From contig JAFMOC010000191.1 of assembly GCA_019802505.1 (NCBI GenBank), positions 464,501 to 528,500 of the forward strand: 64,000 nt of DNA, written 5' to 3'. The position numbers and the translations under genes are program-made. The stretch's first letter is position 1, and each line of letters begins with the position of its first letter. The notes beneath the pieces were generated by a model that was not told the DNA's origin, made no database searches, and worked only from the letters and a program-made list of their open reading frames with translations. Source of the DNA: Corydoras sp. C115 (Eukaryota > Chordata > Actinopteri > Siluriformes > Callichthyidae). Positions 46,972-59,037 of the stretch are shown here, piece after piece.

Positions 46972-48537
46972 CTAGGAGAACTTGGAATACATTTGACGCA
47001 TTATGGAAGCACGGCGAGAAGAAAATGGATCGCTTATGACACTCCGGATCCAGGGCAGGTGAGCTGAGATCTTTGTATACACTGCATTCTCTCCTTCCCT
47101 GCATGACTTATCATAAGATAGAATGCCAGCCGCATAGACGCTGTTGGTTTTAGGGTCCAGGAAGGCCAAGGCTCCTCCTGCGTCTCCATAACAAATGTTC
47201 TCCTGGAGATCGGAGGCTCTTGTGCAGAATTTATTGGATGACTGAGCACATGGTGTCACAGGGAGGGCAAGGAACTTCAAAAAGTCCGCAGGGGTAAGAA
47301 GTGCACCCCAGCCCCAACCTGCAATGATGCCCCTCTCTTCCGTTGTCTCCTCCTGGTCCTGCCCTTTTTCAGGAAGAGGGATGGGGAAGACAGTGTTGCT
47401 GAAATGTACTGGCTCCTTAAGCATGATCAGTGCAAGGTCGTTTTCATAGTCCTCAGTTGTTTGGAAATCTGGATGGAGGAACACCTGAGGTGGAAAGAAG
47501 AAAATCATTTTAGAACATTATATAGAACATTATAGAATGGAACTAATGAATGGAAAAAATTATTATTTGTGCCGAAGGCTCATATTTTCACATAAATTAC
47601 GTCTGTTTACCTTTTCCACTTCAACTTCAGTAGCAGGTCCTGCATCAGCACGTCGAGTGATGCCAAGGTACACTTTTGGGATGACTGGCTCACTTTGATT
47701 GGTAAAATATTTTGACTTTTTTACAAACAGATTCCTCCCACTGGTAAGAACCCACTGGTGCGCGATAAGAGCCCCTCCACCAAAGCCTCCGTCCTGCATG
47801 TTCTCACTGAGGAAGACCAAGGCCTGCCAAGGTACATGGCTGGGAGTGAGAAAGCCCCCCACCATCCGTCTTGTCCTCAAAGCTAAGTTCATACTTGCTG
47901 TGAAAGGAATGTCAAAAAATAAGTCATGTGTATTTGTAGATGAAGCCAAAATCCCCATCCCCATGCGAATGTTTTGGGCGCTGGGCAGAGACACCCGGGA
48001 CAGATCACTCTAAATAGGGGCAATTTAAAGCAACCAATTCACCTTGAATCCATTTTTTATAGAAAAATGTGTGAGAAAACCCACAGACACAGAGAGAACA
48101 TGGAAACTCTCCCAGATCAGGATTTGAACCTGAATCTCCAGTGCCTAGAGCCAAACATGCAAACCACCATTTTTACTGTTATTGTACTGAACAAATGTAT
48201 ATGTAGTGTTGTTACCTGAATCATGCTCCATCTGTCTTTCCACAATCTGCGCCTCTGACAGATAAGCCATGGAACCCAACAAGAATACAGCCACCGCAAA
48301 CCTGCAAAGAAGAAGAGGAGGAAGTCATGATCAGATTGAAACTGTAAGTATATGTTTTAATTAAAGGATCCAGTTAGCTTTCAACTTTTGTAATGGACTT
48401 ATGGCATGACACACTGGTGAATTACACTCTTGCTTTTTTTTTTTTTTAAATCTACAGTTTCAAAATAAAAAAAACCTGTTAAATGTAACATTAACACCGC
48501 AACAGAATATGAAAGTAATGGGAACGTACCACTTCAT
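46972..48537 (-). CDS. hp: Haptoglobin (inactive serine-protease homologue)
   Basis: Four exons: 48530-48537, 48216-48301, 47611-47897 and 46972-47484, phases consistent, 297 residues. Residues 1-20 form a signal peptide (FAVAVFLLGSMAYLSEA). A short light chain ends at RTRR (39-42), followed by MVGG, the start of the trypsin-like domain. Two catalytic residues are lost: the His position reads SGRNL (R86) and the Ser position reads GDAGGA (A229). D143 (YENDLALIML) remains. This pattern and NLFVKKSKYFTNQSE resemble haptoglobin, which binds free haemoglobin in plasma. There is no complement-control (CCP) domain, and no cysteine occurs before residue 206. The loop between C206 and C214 is much shorter than in human. 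A TATA box (48623-48630) fits liver-type expression. The gene lies near dhodh, as in human. An inactive protease paralogue is a less likely alternative. Confidence 0.88.
47940..48170 (-). repeat. Diverged DANA-like SINE in a haptoglobin intron
   Basis: CCATGCGAATGTTTTGGGCGCTGGGCAG, AGGGGCAATTTAAAGCAACC, ACATGGAAACTCTCCCAGAT and AAACATGCAAACCACC follow the SINE order. It occupies most of the intron between exons 48216-48301 and 47611-47897. Confidence 0.7.
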
Positions 48538-48622
48538 TATGAACAGATTTCCCTGTGGAACTACACCTTCTTACTGATATTGTGGAAGTAGGTGGAATAA
48601 TGCTTCAGATTATTGCTCTTCA

Positions 48623-48630
48623 TATTTATA
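48623..48630 (-). promoter_or_regulatory. hp: TATA box of haptoglobin
   Basis: TATAAATA on the minus strand, 86 bases upstream of the start codon. A transcription start near 48595 would give a 5' UTR of about 58 bases. Good consensus in a plausible place. Confidence 0.55.
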
Positions 48631-49235
48631 CCTACTAAACTCCCTTTATTCCCAAAAATACACACTGCTAATTTACCAATTGCACAATCAGATAATTTCC
48701 AATCTTACAGGTTTTAGTTGTTCAATGCCAAAAATCAGTGTCCATAAAACAAAGTCTAAGGTTCAAAAATGTCCAGAGTGAGTGACTTCTTGTTTGGTAT
48801 GTGTAATAATGCATACAGGTTTTAAAAAAAAAAAAATTAATTAAAAAAAAAAAACCTTTGTAAATAATGACCAATAAAGGTTGTGAAACATGAGATCGGA
48901 CGATTAACATGAATGATTTAGGTTTTGCTTCATATTTAATTCCCGAATAACAAAAATAATGACCTATTTTTAACACAATACCACCTTTTGCGCATATATC
49001 CTTAAGTTTTAAACAACATAAAGGACATTTCTTTGACTCAATTGAGTATCAAGCCCAGGACATGGGTTGCTAGCTTACTAGTCTATATAAATATGAGAAT
49101 TTAACAGAACCTTTTTTTTTTATACATACTATGAATGTAATGTAACTTATAAATGTTTCCAGCTCATCACAATTACCTCCTGGAAGCTGGAAGATTTTTC
49201 TATAATCTATACAGAACTTACATAACAGCAAAATG

Positions 49236-49277
<42 letters not shown>

Positions 49278-50204
49278 CATTAATATAGGTCCCAGTGCCG
49301 CTGATTTAAAAAAAAAAAAAAAAAAAAAAAGGTCCCCCCAGAGTTGTTACTTCCCCCTCGGTTCACACAGACTAATGTAAAAATAAATATGTAAGAGGAA
49401 ACTGCATCAGATTGATCTCAGTATCAGCAGACATGTGGTTAATATATTCAGTCCAAGTATTTACATATATAGCATTAGGACTAAACACACTGTAAGTTCG
49501 TTAACTCAAGCCTTGATGGTTTTTGTGCAAAAGTGGAAATAACATGATGCAGAAATAGGCCATTTTTTAAAATGTTATCATACTTTGAGCAATAAGAAGC
49601 ACTATATATCCATAATGAGGTCAAAGTGTACTTTTTATTACCTTGTAGCTTGGTTACTGTAGATATGCCTTTTAAAGAGGTCAATACTGTATATGGGAAT
49701 GAGCTTTACAGAAGCTTAGTTCTTATTCACTGGGCCCTGTTCAAAATCACTTGTGTGAAATTCATGGGAGTTAATGATGCATGTACAGATACATAATATG
49801 CTTTGCATAGTGCCTACACCGCAAAGTGTATCAAAAACTTAAAGGTTAAACTACCTGCTTGAACAAATGGAACAATGCTTTGCAGCGTCAAGCTCCGTTT
49901 GTTAACGTCTGTCTCAGATAACCTCTGATTAAGTTTATTGTTCTGATCAAGTCCAAGCAAAAAAGTGTACTGATGATCACAGCTGTATCTGTTCAACTGT
50001 TATGCTGTTCCAAGTTTTTTTTTGGCACAGATTTAGGCCTTTTCTGCATGGTGGATGAAGTAATGTTGAAATATTTAATCTGCACTATGTAATGGTTCAC
50101 CTATGAGAGAGGTGTTAAATGCCTCAGAATAAACCCTGCAAAATTCAAAACTGGATTAATTCATTCACAACCAAATGCCCCTCACCTCAGCATTTTAATT
50201 GTTT

Positions 50205-50425
50205 ATTAAAATGAAGCTTGATGTGTCCACCACATCCAACCCAATTGTGCAGTGAAACACACACAAGCACTGAGAGCTCTGGGAGCACACATGTCCAGAG
50301 CAGTCGGCAGGGAACAATTAAGGTTTGGTGCCTTGCCCAAGGACACTTCAGCCATAGGTGGGACCGCAAATTAAACCAGCGACCTTCAGATTGCAAGGCT
50401 GGTTCCTTAACCACAAGCCTACGAA
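50205..50425 (-). repeat. tRNA-type SINE, reverse orientation
   Basis: CAGTGAAACACACACAAGC, TTGGTGCCTTGCCCAAGGAC and AAGGCTGGTTCCTTAACC in order, nearly the same as the copy at 46030-46255. Box B is damaged (AAATTAAACCAGCGACC). Confidence 0.7.
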
Positions 50426-51540
50426 AGCCATGTGTTATCTGCATCATGATGTTTAGTAAAGACTGCATTGTTTAACTCAGTGATTTTTTGCATCTAACTT
50501 CTAGAGGGAGTCCACCTACTCTGCATATAAGCCATTACAAAGACTCCAGTTACCCCAGGTCTAAAACACCAGCTGTGAGATAGACGCCATATTAATACAA
50601 ATAGAGCAATTCTGCAGTTCACCCAATATTTTAATTCTGGTTGATAAACCTGTTGTTACATGAATTGTTTCTTTTCCACATCAAGCATGTGTCATTTAAC
50701 TTGGCTAATTGCTCATATTAAGTGTGTTTGCAGCGACACATGATCACAGTTTCAACCCAGATTCAGGTTGGTTGCTGCTATTAGCTTGTTTATTAAACAC
50801 AAATTACTCTGATTATTGTCTGTTTCATGAAAGTGGGTCAGTTACTGTGCAGGCAGCCTTCAATTATGACCTTCACCAGGTGAAGAAGCGACACTGTGAG
50901 TCTGTTCAACAAAAAAAAGATTACATTGATTATGTAAAACAAATTGACCGATACGATGAGATTGGGTTGAATTGTCAGACAATATGATGAATGAACAGCA
51001 ACGCAGACTGGGAAGAAGACTGGGAAAATAAACTGCCCTTTATTACAGACTTGCAGAGGTGAATTCAGCAGAATAAGGCAGGGATGGCACTCATCTGGCT
51101 GAGAGGGACAAAGCACAGCATGGGCTGAGACAGCATCAGAACCACTCGAGAGGAATAGAGAAAAGGGAGAAACCACTGGATAAAGTAAGTCTGGGATGAT
51201 GTCTGCAAGGTAACCAGAGAAAGCAAGGGGAGGTAAAAAGATAGAATTCTGAGAAGGGAGGGGCAATTTCATGTGGGAGTAGTGAATTTTTGAAGACTAC
51301 AGATTGATGATTTTATTCTCAAGACGGAGCTCTTCTGATGTCTGGGCTGACCCTGGATTAAGAGTACATTATTGCTGGACATGTCTTTTTCCATGAGATT
51401 AATCAACAGGACACATCACATGGTGCTGGTAAGAACATTTATTTAATATGAAATCAAATGTAAACAGACAATTATTTTATAAGGCAAATAAATGGCACAT
51501 GAAGATCTTAATTGGTACTAATTGTCTTTGATACTAGTTG

Positions 51541-51935
51541 TACTTCAGATGACTATTGACCCATGGGCAGTTATAATACCCTCCATCCACTCTTTTGTAA
51601 AGGTTTTCTGCAAGATTAAGGAGTGTGTCTGCGGGAGTTTTTGTCCATTTATCCACAAAGTAAATTTGTGAGGTCAGACACTGATATTGGATGACAGGGC
51701 CTGGCTCCTAATCTCTGTTCTAGTTCAGCCCTAAGGTTTTTCTTGGGGTTGAGGTCAGGACTTGTGCATGCCAGTCAAGTTCTTTTAAATCAAACTCACC
51801 CACCTTCCTTTGTGCGCTGGGGCACATTAATGCTGAAACAGACCAGGGGCTTCCCGAAACTGTTTCCACAAAACAAGAAAGATATAGTTGTCCACAATGC
51901 ATGGATGGGTGCTTGATTTTGTCACAGGGGTAGTA
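51541..51935 (+). repeat. Family A repeat, the longest copy in the window
   Basis: Contains GTGAGGTCAGACACTGATAT, GGTTGAGGTCAGGACT, GCCAGTCAAGTTCTT, TTGTGCGCTGGGGCAC and TTCCCGAAACTGTTTCCACA, the recognisable order of the fish-wide family. It is noncoding and probably derived from a DNA transposon. Confidence 0.6.
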
Positions 51936-53743
51936 CCCTCTTTACCGTCATAAGATTACTTATGTTACTGTTTGTGAATCTACCATTTAGATTTTCAGAA
52001 AGTAAACTTAATTACAGAGGTCTAATAATGAATCCTAAAAAAATGCATTTCTGTAATGGACTTAAATTGTACCCCAATTTCTTAAAATGTACAAAAAAGA
52101 CAAAATAAAGTATTTTTAAAAGAACACCAACACCAACAATATCTTTTTTGTTATTGTAATATGATATTCTGTTTTTTATGAAAAATGCCATCACTATTTT
52201 GGTGATGTAACCATTGCAAAACTCCTTCTAATAAAGCACATAAAATTAAAAGGAGTGGAAATAAGCATTTTATTATGAGGGTTAACAAATCTCCTGCGAA
52301 AAGTAAGTAGTTAAAAAGAATCAAATTGAACTGCTTAAAGCTGAGATAGCATATTAAAGGAATCTAAAATGGGAGCATTATATTTTTTTTATGCGTAATC
52401 ATGAAGTGATGATACCTCAGGCTTGAAGCCACTGTGTCAACATGTTATTAGACTGACTCTTGGCTACAGCACATAGCCTGGATGCAGAGTCTTCACCTTC
52501 CCGCTGGCAGCTACATAAGGAGTACTTTACATTCCATTTACCCCCAACGTAAATAGTAAATTGCCTCTAGACTTGGCTTAAATAACCTAGTGACTGAGAG
52601 TACATTTTAAGGACAGTTCTGTAAGCTCTTACTCACTCACGATCCTCAACCTCTGGCATTGATTTTGTTTGTGCCACATCCACTTACACTTAGGCTGCAG
52701 AGCCATGAATCGCTACCTAGCCATTTATGGAAATGTAAGGATCAAGTAAGCTTGATATACAGATATTCATTAGAGGGAAGTATCCAAAACAAATCCATTT
52801 AGTGCAGTACTTGCTTATGATAAAACTACTCACCCAGAGACAGAGACATTAACATTTGTTATCCACCAGCTACTGCTACTGTCACACTTGAAGCCAATGG
52901 ATGGTAATTGAAATGGTGTTAGCTCATCATCAACTGACATTGTAATGAAAAAGATAAAATTAAATATTTCAATAAAATTATTTTATTTATAAATGGCACC
53001 AATGAAGCAAACATTTGTTTATTAATCCCTTTCGTGCCACAGAACCCAATAAACCCTGTAATAAATACAATGATCCTGCATGTCAATTCTGGTGTTAAAA
53101 ATCTGCCCTACTTTGGTGAAATACATGCATAATTAATAATGAAGACCCTAGACAAACTCTGTTCGTGTGTGTGTGTGTGTGTGCAGTGTCCCACAGTGTC
53201 CTACTGTGATCATGTCAGTTCTTGTTAGAAACACCAGCTGAGGCATTCTGCTTAACATTTAATGTTTAGCATGATTATTTGGGTTAGCACATAACTAAGA
53301 GGAAGTGAGAAAAGTGGCAAATGAAGCAAATCAGATGTCTTTTATGATGAACTGTAAAATAAACAGGGGTCGTAATCTGCAGCACTTTTAACATTCATGT
53401 CTGTACTGTGAAAAGACTTAGCTATCTATCATTGGTTTATGCATATGCTATGGTTTTTGAATAAGACATCAAATAGTATCAAATTTTTGTACATTAAATG
53501 GAATTTTTTTGGCTAAATAAAGCATAACTTTTTTATATTTGTTTTCTTTTCTATATCAGTTATTAGTGAAAATGCACTTTATAGTCTGGCTTACTCAAAA
53601 GTTTTTTTTAATGCTCAGTTGGCTTTTAATCCTTTATTCTGTTGGTCCATATCAAAGCTGTTTCTCTTTCTCTTCTATTCAACAGGTGCCAGCAACCCAT
53701 TCACGTTGGATCCACCTTTATTCTTAGTGCTCAGCGGTCCTGC

Positions 53744-55249
53744 ATGGCCACAGTCATGGCTAACTTCAGTGCATGCTGGGGGAATCGGGTCTTAACTGGC
53801 ACATTTAATCGCACAGATGCTGGATCTCCAGGAGTGGATGGTCTTGTGGAGCCTCTCTGTACCGTGTGCTGCTGCGGCCTGTTTAGTCATACCCTGACTA
53901 TAGCATTCATGGTCAGCTTGGCGTTCGTCATTGTTATAAGCAATGTAGTTACGCTTACAGTCTTCATGCATACCCGCCAGATCCGCACACCACAAGGCTA
54001 CCTCAAAGGTACAACACATAATTTACATGCAATGCTTGTAGTACAGTGTGGCCTACAAAACAGTACAGTATGGAGTTTGTGCAGCTTGTCAGAAGTTAAA
54101 AGAGAATAGAAATCAATAATGATATGTTAAAATGACGTATTAATAATAGTAGTCTGTCCCGAAGCACCTTGATTAAATTATTCTATGCTATTATGTAAAA
54201 ATTTGTTATGCTAGACAATAAAAATGTTTACTATTGGACCAAGGTAATGTGTTTATTATGCTAAATAATACACCGAAGTGTTATGTATTTTTATGTATTT
54301 TGTATATATGCATTGATAAGATGTTTAGTGTGAAAGATAAAAAAGAAATGTACTTGTTGTTGATTGGTTTTCAGTATCGCTGGCTATTGCTGACATGGTT
54401 GTTGGACTGGTGGTGGTGCCATTCTCAGTTTACACAGAGATATCCATCATGATGAACAGCACTCCTCCAGTGTGGTACCAGGGTGGACCCGCCGTCTTAG
54501 CTGAAAAGTTTTTAAGCTCTTGGCAGCCCTGCATGGTGATTGGGCCGGTATTTGCTGGATGTACTTTTGTGTCTATCAGTACAATCTTCCTGATGACATT
54601 GGAGCGCAGTGTGGCCATCTTATGGCCTTTGCACAAAGACACACTAGTGACCCGGCGCAGGACGACGCTGCTGATTCTAGCTTCATGGATTTGTAGCTTC
54701 CTGTTGGCTCTCGCACCACTGGTCCTAAACAGCAGCTTTACGTTGGAGTACAACGAGTGTAGCCGCATGTGCAACTATGTCCCAGTAATTGTTGGCTTTC
54801 AGAAGCCGCCTGACTCCAGCATCATGCTGCTATTTCCAGCCTTTGACTTCACACTACTGGGCAGCACTTTGGTCATCAATATCCTGTCCTTTACTAGCAT
54901 CTGCCGAAATACCCGCAAGCGCAGACTACTCTCAGAGGGCAGCGTGGGACTTGAGGCCAAAGTGGGCAGCTGTTTGCACAAACCTTCCTTCTCAGACATC
55001 AAAGCAGCCAAGACCATCGGCATCCTTACCTTCGCCTTCACTGCCTCCTTCTCGCCTATTGCCATCTTTGTGCTGGGCAACGTGGTAGGCTACACATGGT
55101 GCAACTTCTCCTTTTTTGCTTTTTGGACACTGACAGGAAACAGCTGCTGTAATGTATTTATCTACAGCATAAGGGACCAGCGATTTAGGAAAGGCGTGAC
55201 TCTACTCTTTCAGAAGGATCGCTCACCACCACACTCTGAAAAGAGTTAA
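53744..55249 (+). CDS. Orphan rhodopsin-class G-protein-coupled receptor
   Basis: Two coding exons: 53744-54008 and 54375-55249 (donor AAAG|GTACAA, acceptor TTTCAG|TATCG), 379 residues. A second ATG at 53756 could also be the start. An acceptor at about 53685 suggests a noncoding 5' exon. There are two N-glycosylation sites in the N-terminus (N7, N22) and seven membrane helices. TM1 has the usual N67 (SNVVTL) and TM2 has SLAIAD with D95. The TM3 cysteine is C141, and R166 is 25 residues on, as in the family. The residue at the amine-binding Asp position (3.32) is F148, the DRY motif reads ERS, the TM6 Trp is Phe (FSP) and TM7 NPxxY reads NVFIY. The third loop is short to medium with a basic RKRR. 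It is aminergic-like in overall look but not a standard amine receptor. I do not recognise an orthologue, and the ligand is unknown. Confidence 0.85.
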
Positions 55250-58200
55250 TATACTGACAGGTGATTTAGCTTTCCAGCTTTACCTCCTCATTTCTAACCT
55301 CATTCACATTAGATTGACAATTTCAGGAATAAGTACTTCAAACCTTTTAGCAATGAGTGAACTGAAAAAAACTAATATTTGGAATATTTAAAATGTTGTA
55401 CACGGCCAGTAGCCATTTTAAATGATTTAAAAACAATGTTATTGAGTATGTTGCTGCTTAATTCACATGAATTAAACATTTTGCACTTAGGACAGTTAAA
55501 CTTCCATGGTGCATCAGCGAGAAACAGCAGGAAGTACTGTAAGTAAAAGCGTATTTTCATTTCGGAAACACTACATGGAATTTTAGCTGACAAATGCAAA
55601 ATAATCTCTTGACTGTGTAAATAAGAATATAAATATACATTCATCAACCACAATATACACATCCCAGTTTCTAACTAACTGTAGGTGTAAAGTATATGAA
55701 AAAAGCCACTTTGTGTCATTTGTTTAAACCTTTCGAGACTGGCAGTTCAGAATCCATTTTCATTTTCAAGATTTGTGAATCTTCCAAGGGTTTTATGGTG
55801 TAATTCGGTCATTTGTTATAACCCATGAAACATCATATAGGAATCCAAATGGGCTTCCAGTGTCGCACTTTTATAGAGGTGTGGCCCTGGTGATGGATAT
55901 GCTAAAGAGTGTGTAAATATGTAATGTTTACAATGTGTAAAAAAGAAAAGAGTAAAGAGAAAATGGAGGTGTACTTGTGTAAAAGTCCAAGCTGTGTATG
56001 TTAAAATTATTAACGTAAAAATGATGTAATCTTTTATATTGACTTGAACCAAGACTTCTTTTTGTACTTTTTCTGAGGTTATGTTAAAAATAAGTGATTT
56101 TGAGGAAATAAGCAACCAGTTTGAAATAATCAAACTAAAGTAAAGCATTTCAGTGTAAAGTTGCCCTGCCTTCCACTGTTTTTTTTTTCTTCCTCAAAGT
56201 TAAGTACCACGTACAGAATACCCTCCCTCGACACCAGAGTAGTTAGAATTTCATAAGACTCACTGGTGCTTTATACAGAAAGCTTTAAATGGTTCAACCT
56301 AAGTGAATCTGCCACGTTGTCTCTGCTTGACAGTGCTTGTGTCTGTTTGTAACCTGTTCTGACGCAAATATGAAAATGAGCTTTTTAAGACAATTCCGTC
56401 GGCATAGAAACAGGCAAAGGCAGGTGCAGCCAGTCAGGTTCTTTATGTCTTTTATGTAAGTCAGGTTGACGGCAGGCTACCTGCGAATCCTGACCTGCTT
56501 CTGTTCTGTAAATGTAGCAGCTAAGTGCTTGCACTGAGTGATTGAGACTTCATTCATCAGGTCTATAAAAAGCACTCCAACCTAGAGAGCAATTTTGCTC
56601 AAGTGCACCGGGTCAGAAATTAAGAGAAAAGAATTGAAAGTTACCCAATGAGCTTTCTTTCCGATTACGTTCTTTCTTTTCTTTAAAATATAATGGAAAA
56701 TGAATAGTTACTATATTCACACTAGAATAATGTGTGGGTTTTCGATTACCACCCACATTCCAAAGACATCCCAAAAATGCAGTTGCAGTTATGACCATCA
56801 CTTGTTACCAAGTGTGGCAGGAAAAAGGAAGCAATGGATGTTGTCCAAATAAACAGGCAGTTTAAAGAAAATTTCTAATCTAAAATGTGTAGTGCTTTGC
56901 ATATAAGACCTGTATCTTTAAGGAACATGTGTATTAATTTCAATTTTGTGTCTGTAAAAATTCTGTAATTTTTAAATGTTTTTTCTATCTCATGGTAACT
57001 GAATTTCCCATAAGGTCCATAAAACTACTATGAAATATTTTACCTAATTCGGTAACTAAATTCACACTTAGTGTTCCACCTGCTTTACTTTGCTGGTAAG
57101 GTTCTTAGGATAAATGCTACGGAGTAGAAGCACCCCTGTCAGCTTTAATCACTTCTTGCTCACTGGCCTGTAAAAAAGTGGGGCATGGAGTCGTCATGTA
57201 ATATTTAAAATGCAAAAAATAATACTTGCCTTTTCTTTATAAAAGCTATAAGTAGCCATTCAAAGTAGTAAAATCAATAATTTCATTTACTCTGTTCTGT
57301 CTGGTCTAAATATCAACGTGCTGTAATTTTATGTTAATAATTTTTAAAATTACTGATAACGCTGCTGCTGTGTAAAATTAGAGGAAAAGCCATGTCTGCT
57401 GCCATCTGGATGTTATACTTATAATTTGAACTCACCACCCATCTGTTTCGAAAATTACCTCCAAATGATGTCTGGGAACAAATGCTCTGAGCCTTAGGCC
57501 AGAGCGAGAGCTCCACAGCTGATGCCCGCCGGAGTTCAGAAAGCTAAAACAGTGTTGCCAGAAATGTTTTGTCCCCTGGAATGTATCAATATAAAAGTCC
57601 ACAAAGAATCAGGTTTAATAAGGCATAATGACACGAACATGCAGCTTCCATGCAGCTGTGATTAAATACAATGCATTTACACAGACATTTATACAAAAGC
57701 TGGAAGGGAGACAGCATTTACAGAGGACACAGGTCAGCTAAAAAGTGGAACAGCAGGAGCTTCTATTCTGGTTCCTTGGATGCTAAATTTTAATAATTGC
57801 CACAGCAGGGCAGGTATATTCAATAGGCACAAAGAGTGAACGTAATGATGCAATTTAGGTTCAGGGACCTTGTGCAAAGGTCAGATAGATGTGACTCAAG
57901 TCCTCAAACTTAGTTCAGTTAACTTTTGTTCAACTTTAAGTGTTAAAACAGACAACAGTGTAGAAAAACACATTTTTCAAATCTTTATTATTCAAGTAAA
58001 AAAACCTAATATGACACAGTATGCAGATGTTTATCGACAGGCAAATTTGGGAAAAATTGAGATAAGGCAAATCACCTTCTGGTATGTTTTGCTAGATAGG
58101 AAGACTTCAGTCAGTAATAAACTTGCATCTTAAAGACATTTCATAGAAATTTAGCTGAAGCTTTTGGATCTTTCAGTCCAATCTAAGGAACAGAAAGTAC

Positions 58201-58777
58201 ACGATGAACACAGCGAGCAACCCTCATATAACAAACACTCACTGAAGTGACTCACTGATGACTAGTTGTCAAGACTGCACTTTACACAGTATAGGGAGGG
58301 ACAAGACGATAAGACCTCAAAAATCAATGGAAGAGCCAAATTATAGAGTTCATAAAGACTAATGGCAAAAGGAGTGGAAACTGCTGTTCAATGGTACAGA
58401 ACAAGTTATTCACTTTAATTGATTCCAACAAGATTCATTAGAACTATTGCTAGATGCAGAATAATACACTGAGTATTCACAGAGTTTAAAGTGATTTTAT
58501 ACAGTCGTGTATAAAATGGTATGGTATAAGTATCACACTGTGATAAGGCATTTAAATCGATTTCAATAGGACTTGTGTCTTTTCCATGAATCAGTGCAGC
58601 TACATTTGGGACTTTAAATGCAAATTAATGTAGACAGGAGATGTGAAATGTTGCCATTTATTGTAATAGTAAGTTATCAAAGTTGGTCACTGGATCATTA
58701 TTAAAATGATTACATGAATGTGCAAAAAAGATTCACCCGTGTCGATTCCAAAATCAATCAATAAACTTCAGGTGATT
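55250..58777. other. Region between the convergent GPCR and dhodh genes
   Basis: It probably holds both 3' UTRs. No coding sequence or clear repeat recognised. Open frames at 55372-55662, 55816-56148 and 57870-58133 have no domain or splice support. Confidence 0.4.
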
Positions 58778-58787
58778 TTTATTTATT
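58778..58787 (-). terminator. dhodh: Candidate poly(A) signals of dhodh
   Basis: Two overlapping AATAAA hexamers on the minus strand, about 250 bases beyond the stop codon. Confidence 0.45.
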
Positions 58788-59037
58788 TTTTCTACATTCA
58801 TCTTTTCAGGCAGCAGCTACATTTTAATACATTTTCACCTGGCCTTCCTGCTGCTGTCAATCTTGTTTACACAAACCTTGCCAAATCAACACTGCCCCAC
58901 AGTGACCCTCTTCAGTCTTGAGCAATAAGTAAAACCCATTGTGCAGAAGCCCAAAGTCCAACTCGGGGTCACGATTCATCCATTTAAGGTCTCTTTCTAC
59001 AAAACCCAGGATAAGGATTAATATTCTTGAGCCTTCT

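Larger units (their letters stand above)
48640..53640. other. Intergenic region between haptoglobin and the GPCR gene
   Basis: No gene found. It contains an (ATA)n microsatellite (49228-49277), a poly-A run (49306-49330), a tRNA-type SINE (50205-50425), a family A repeat (51541-51935) and a (GT)n tract (53166-53185). The rest is AT-rich and featureless to me. A noncoding 5' exon of the GPCR gene may lie here. Confidence 0.45.

Noticed and set aside
46972..48537. Active trypsin-like protease
   Set aside because: The catalytic His and Ser positions are Arg and Ala, and the rest matches haptoglobin.
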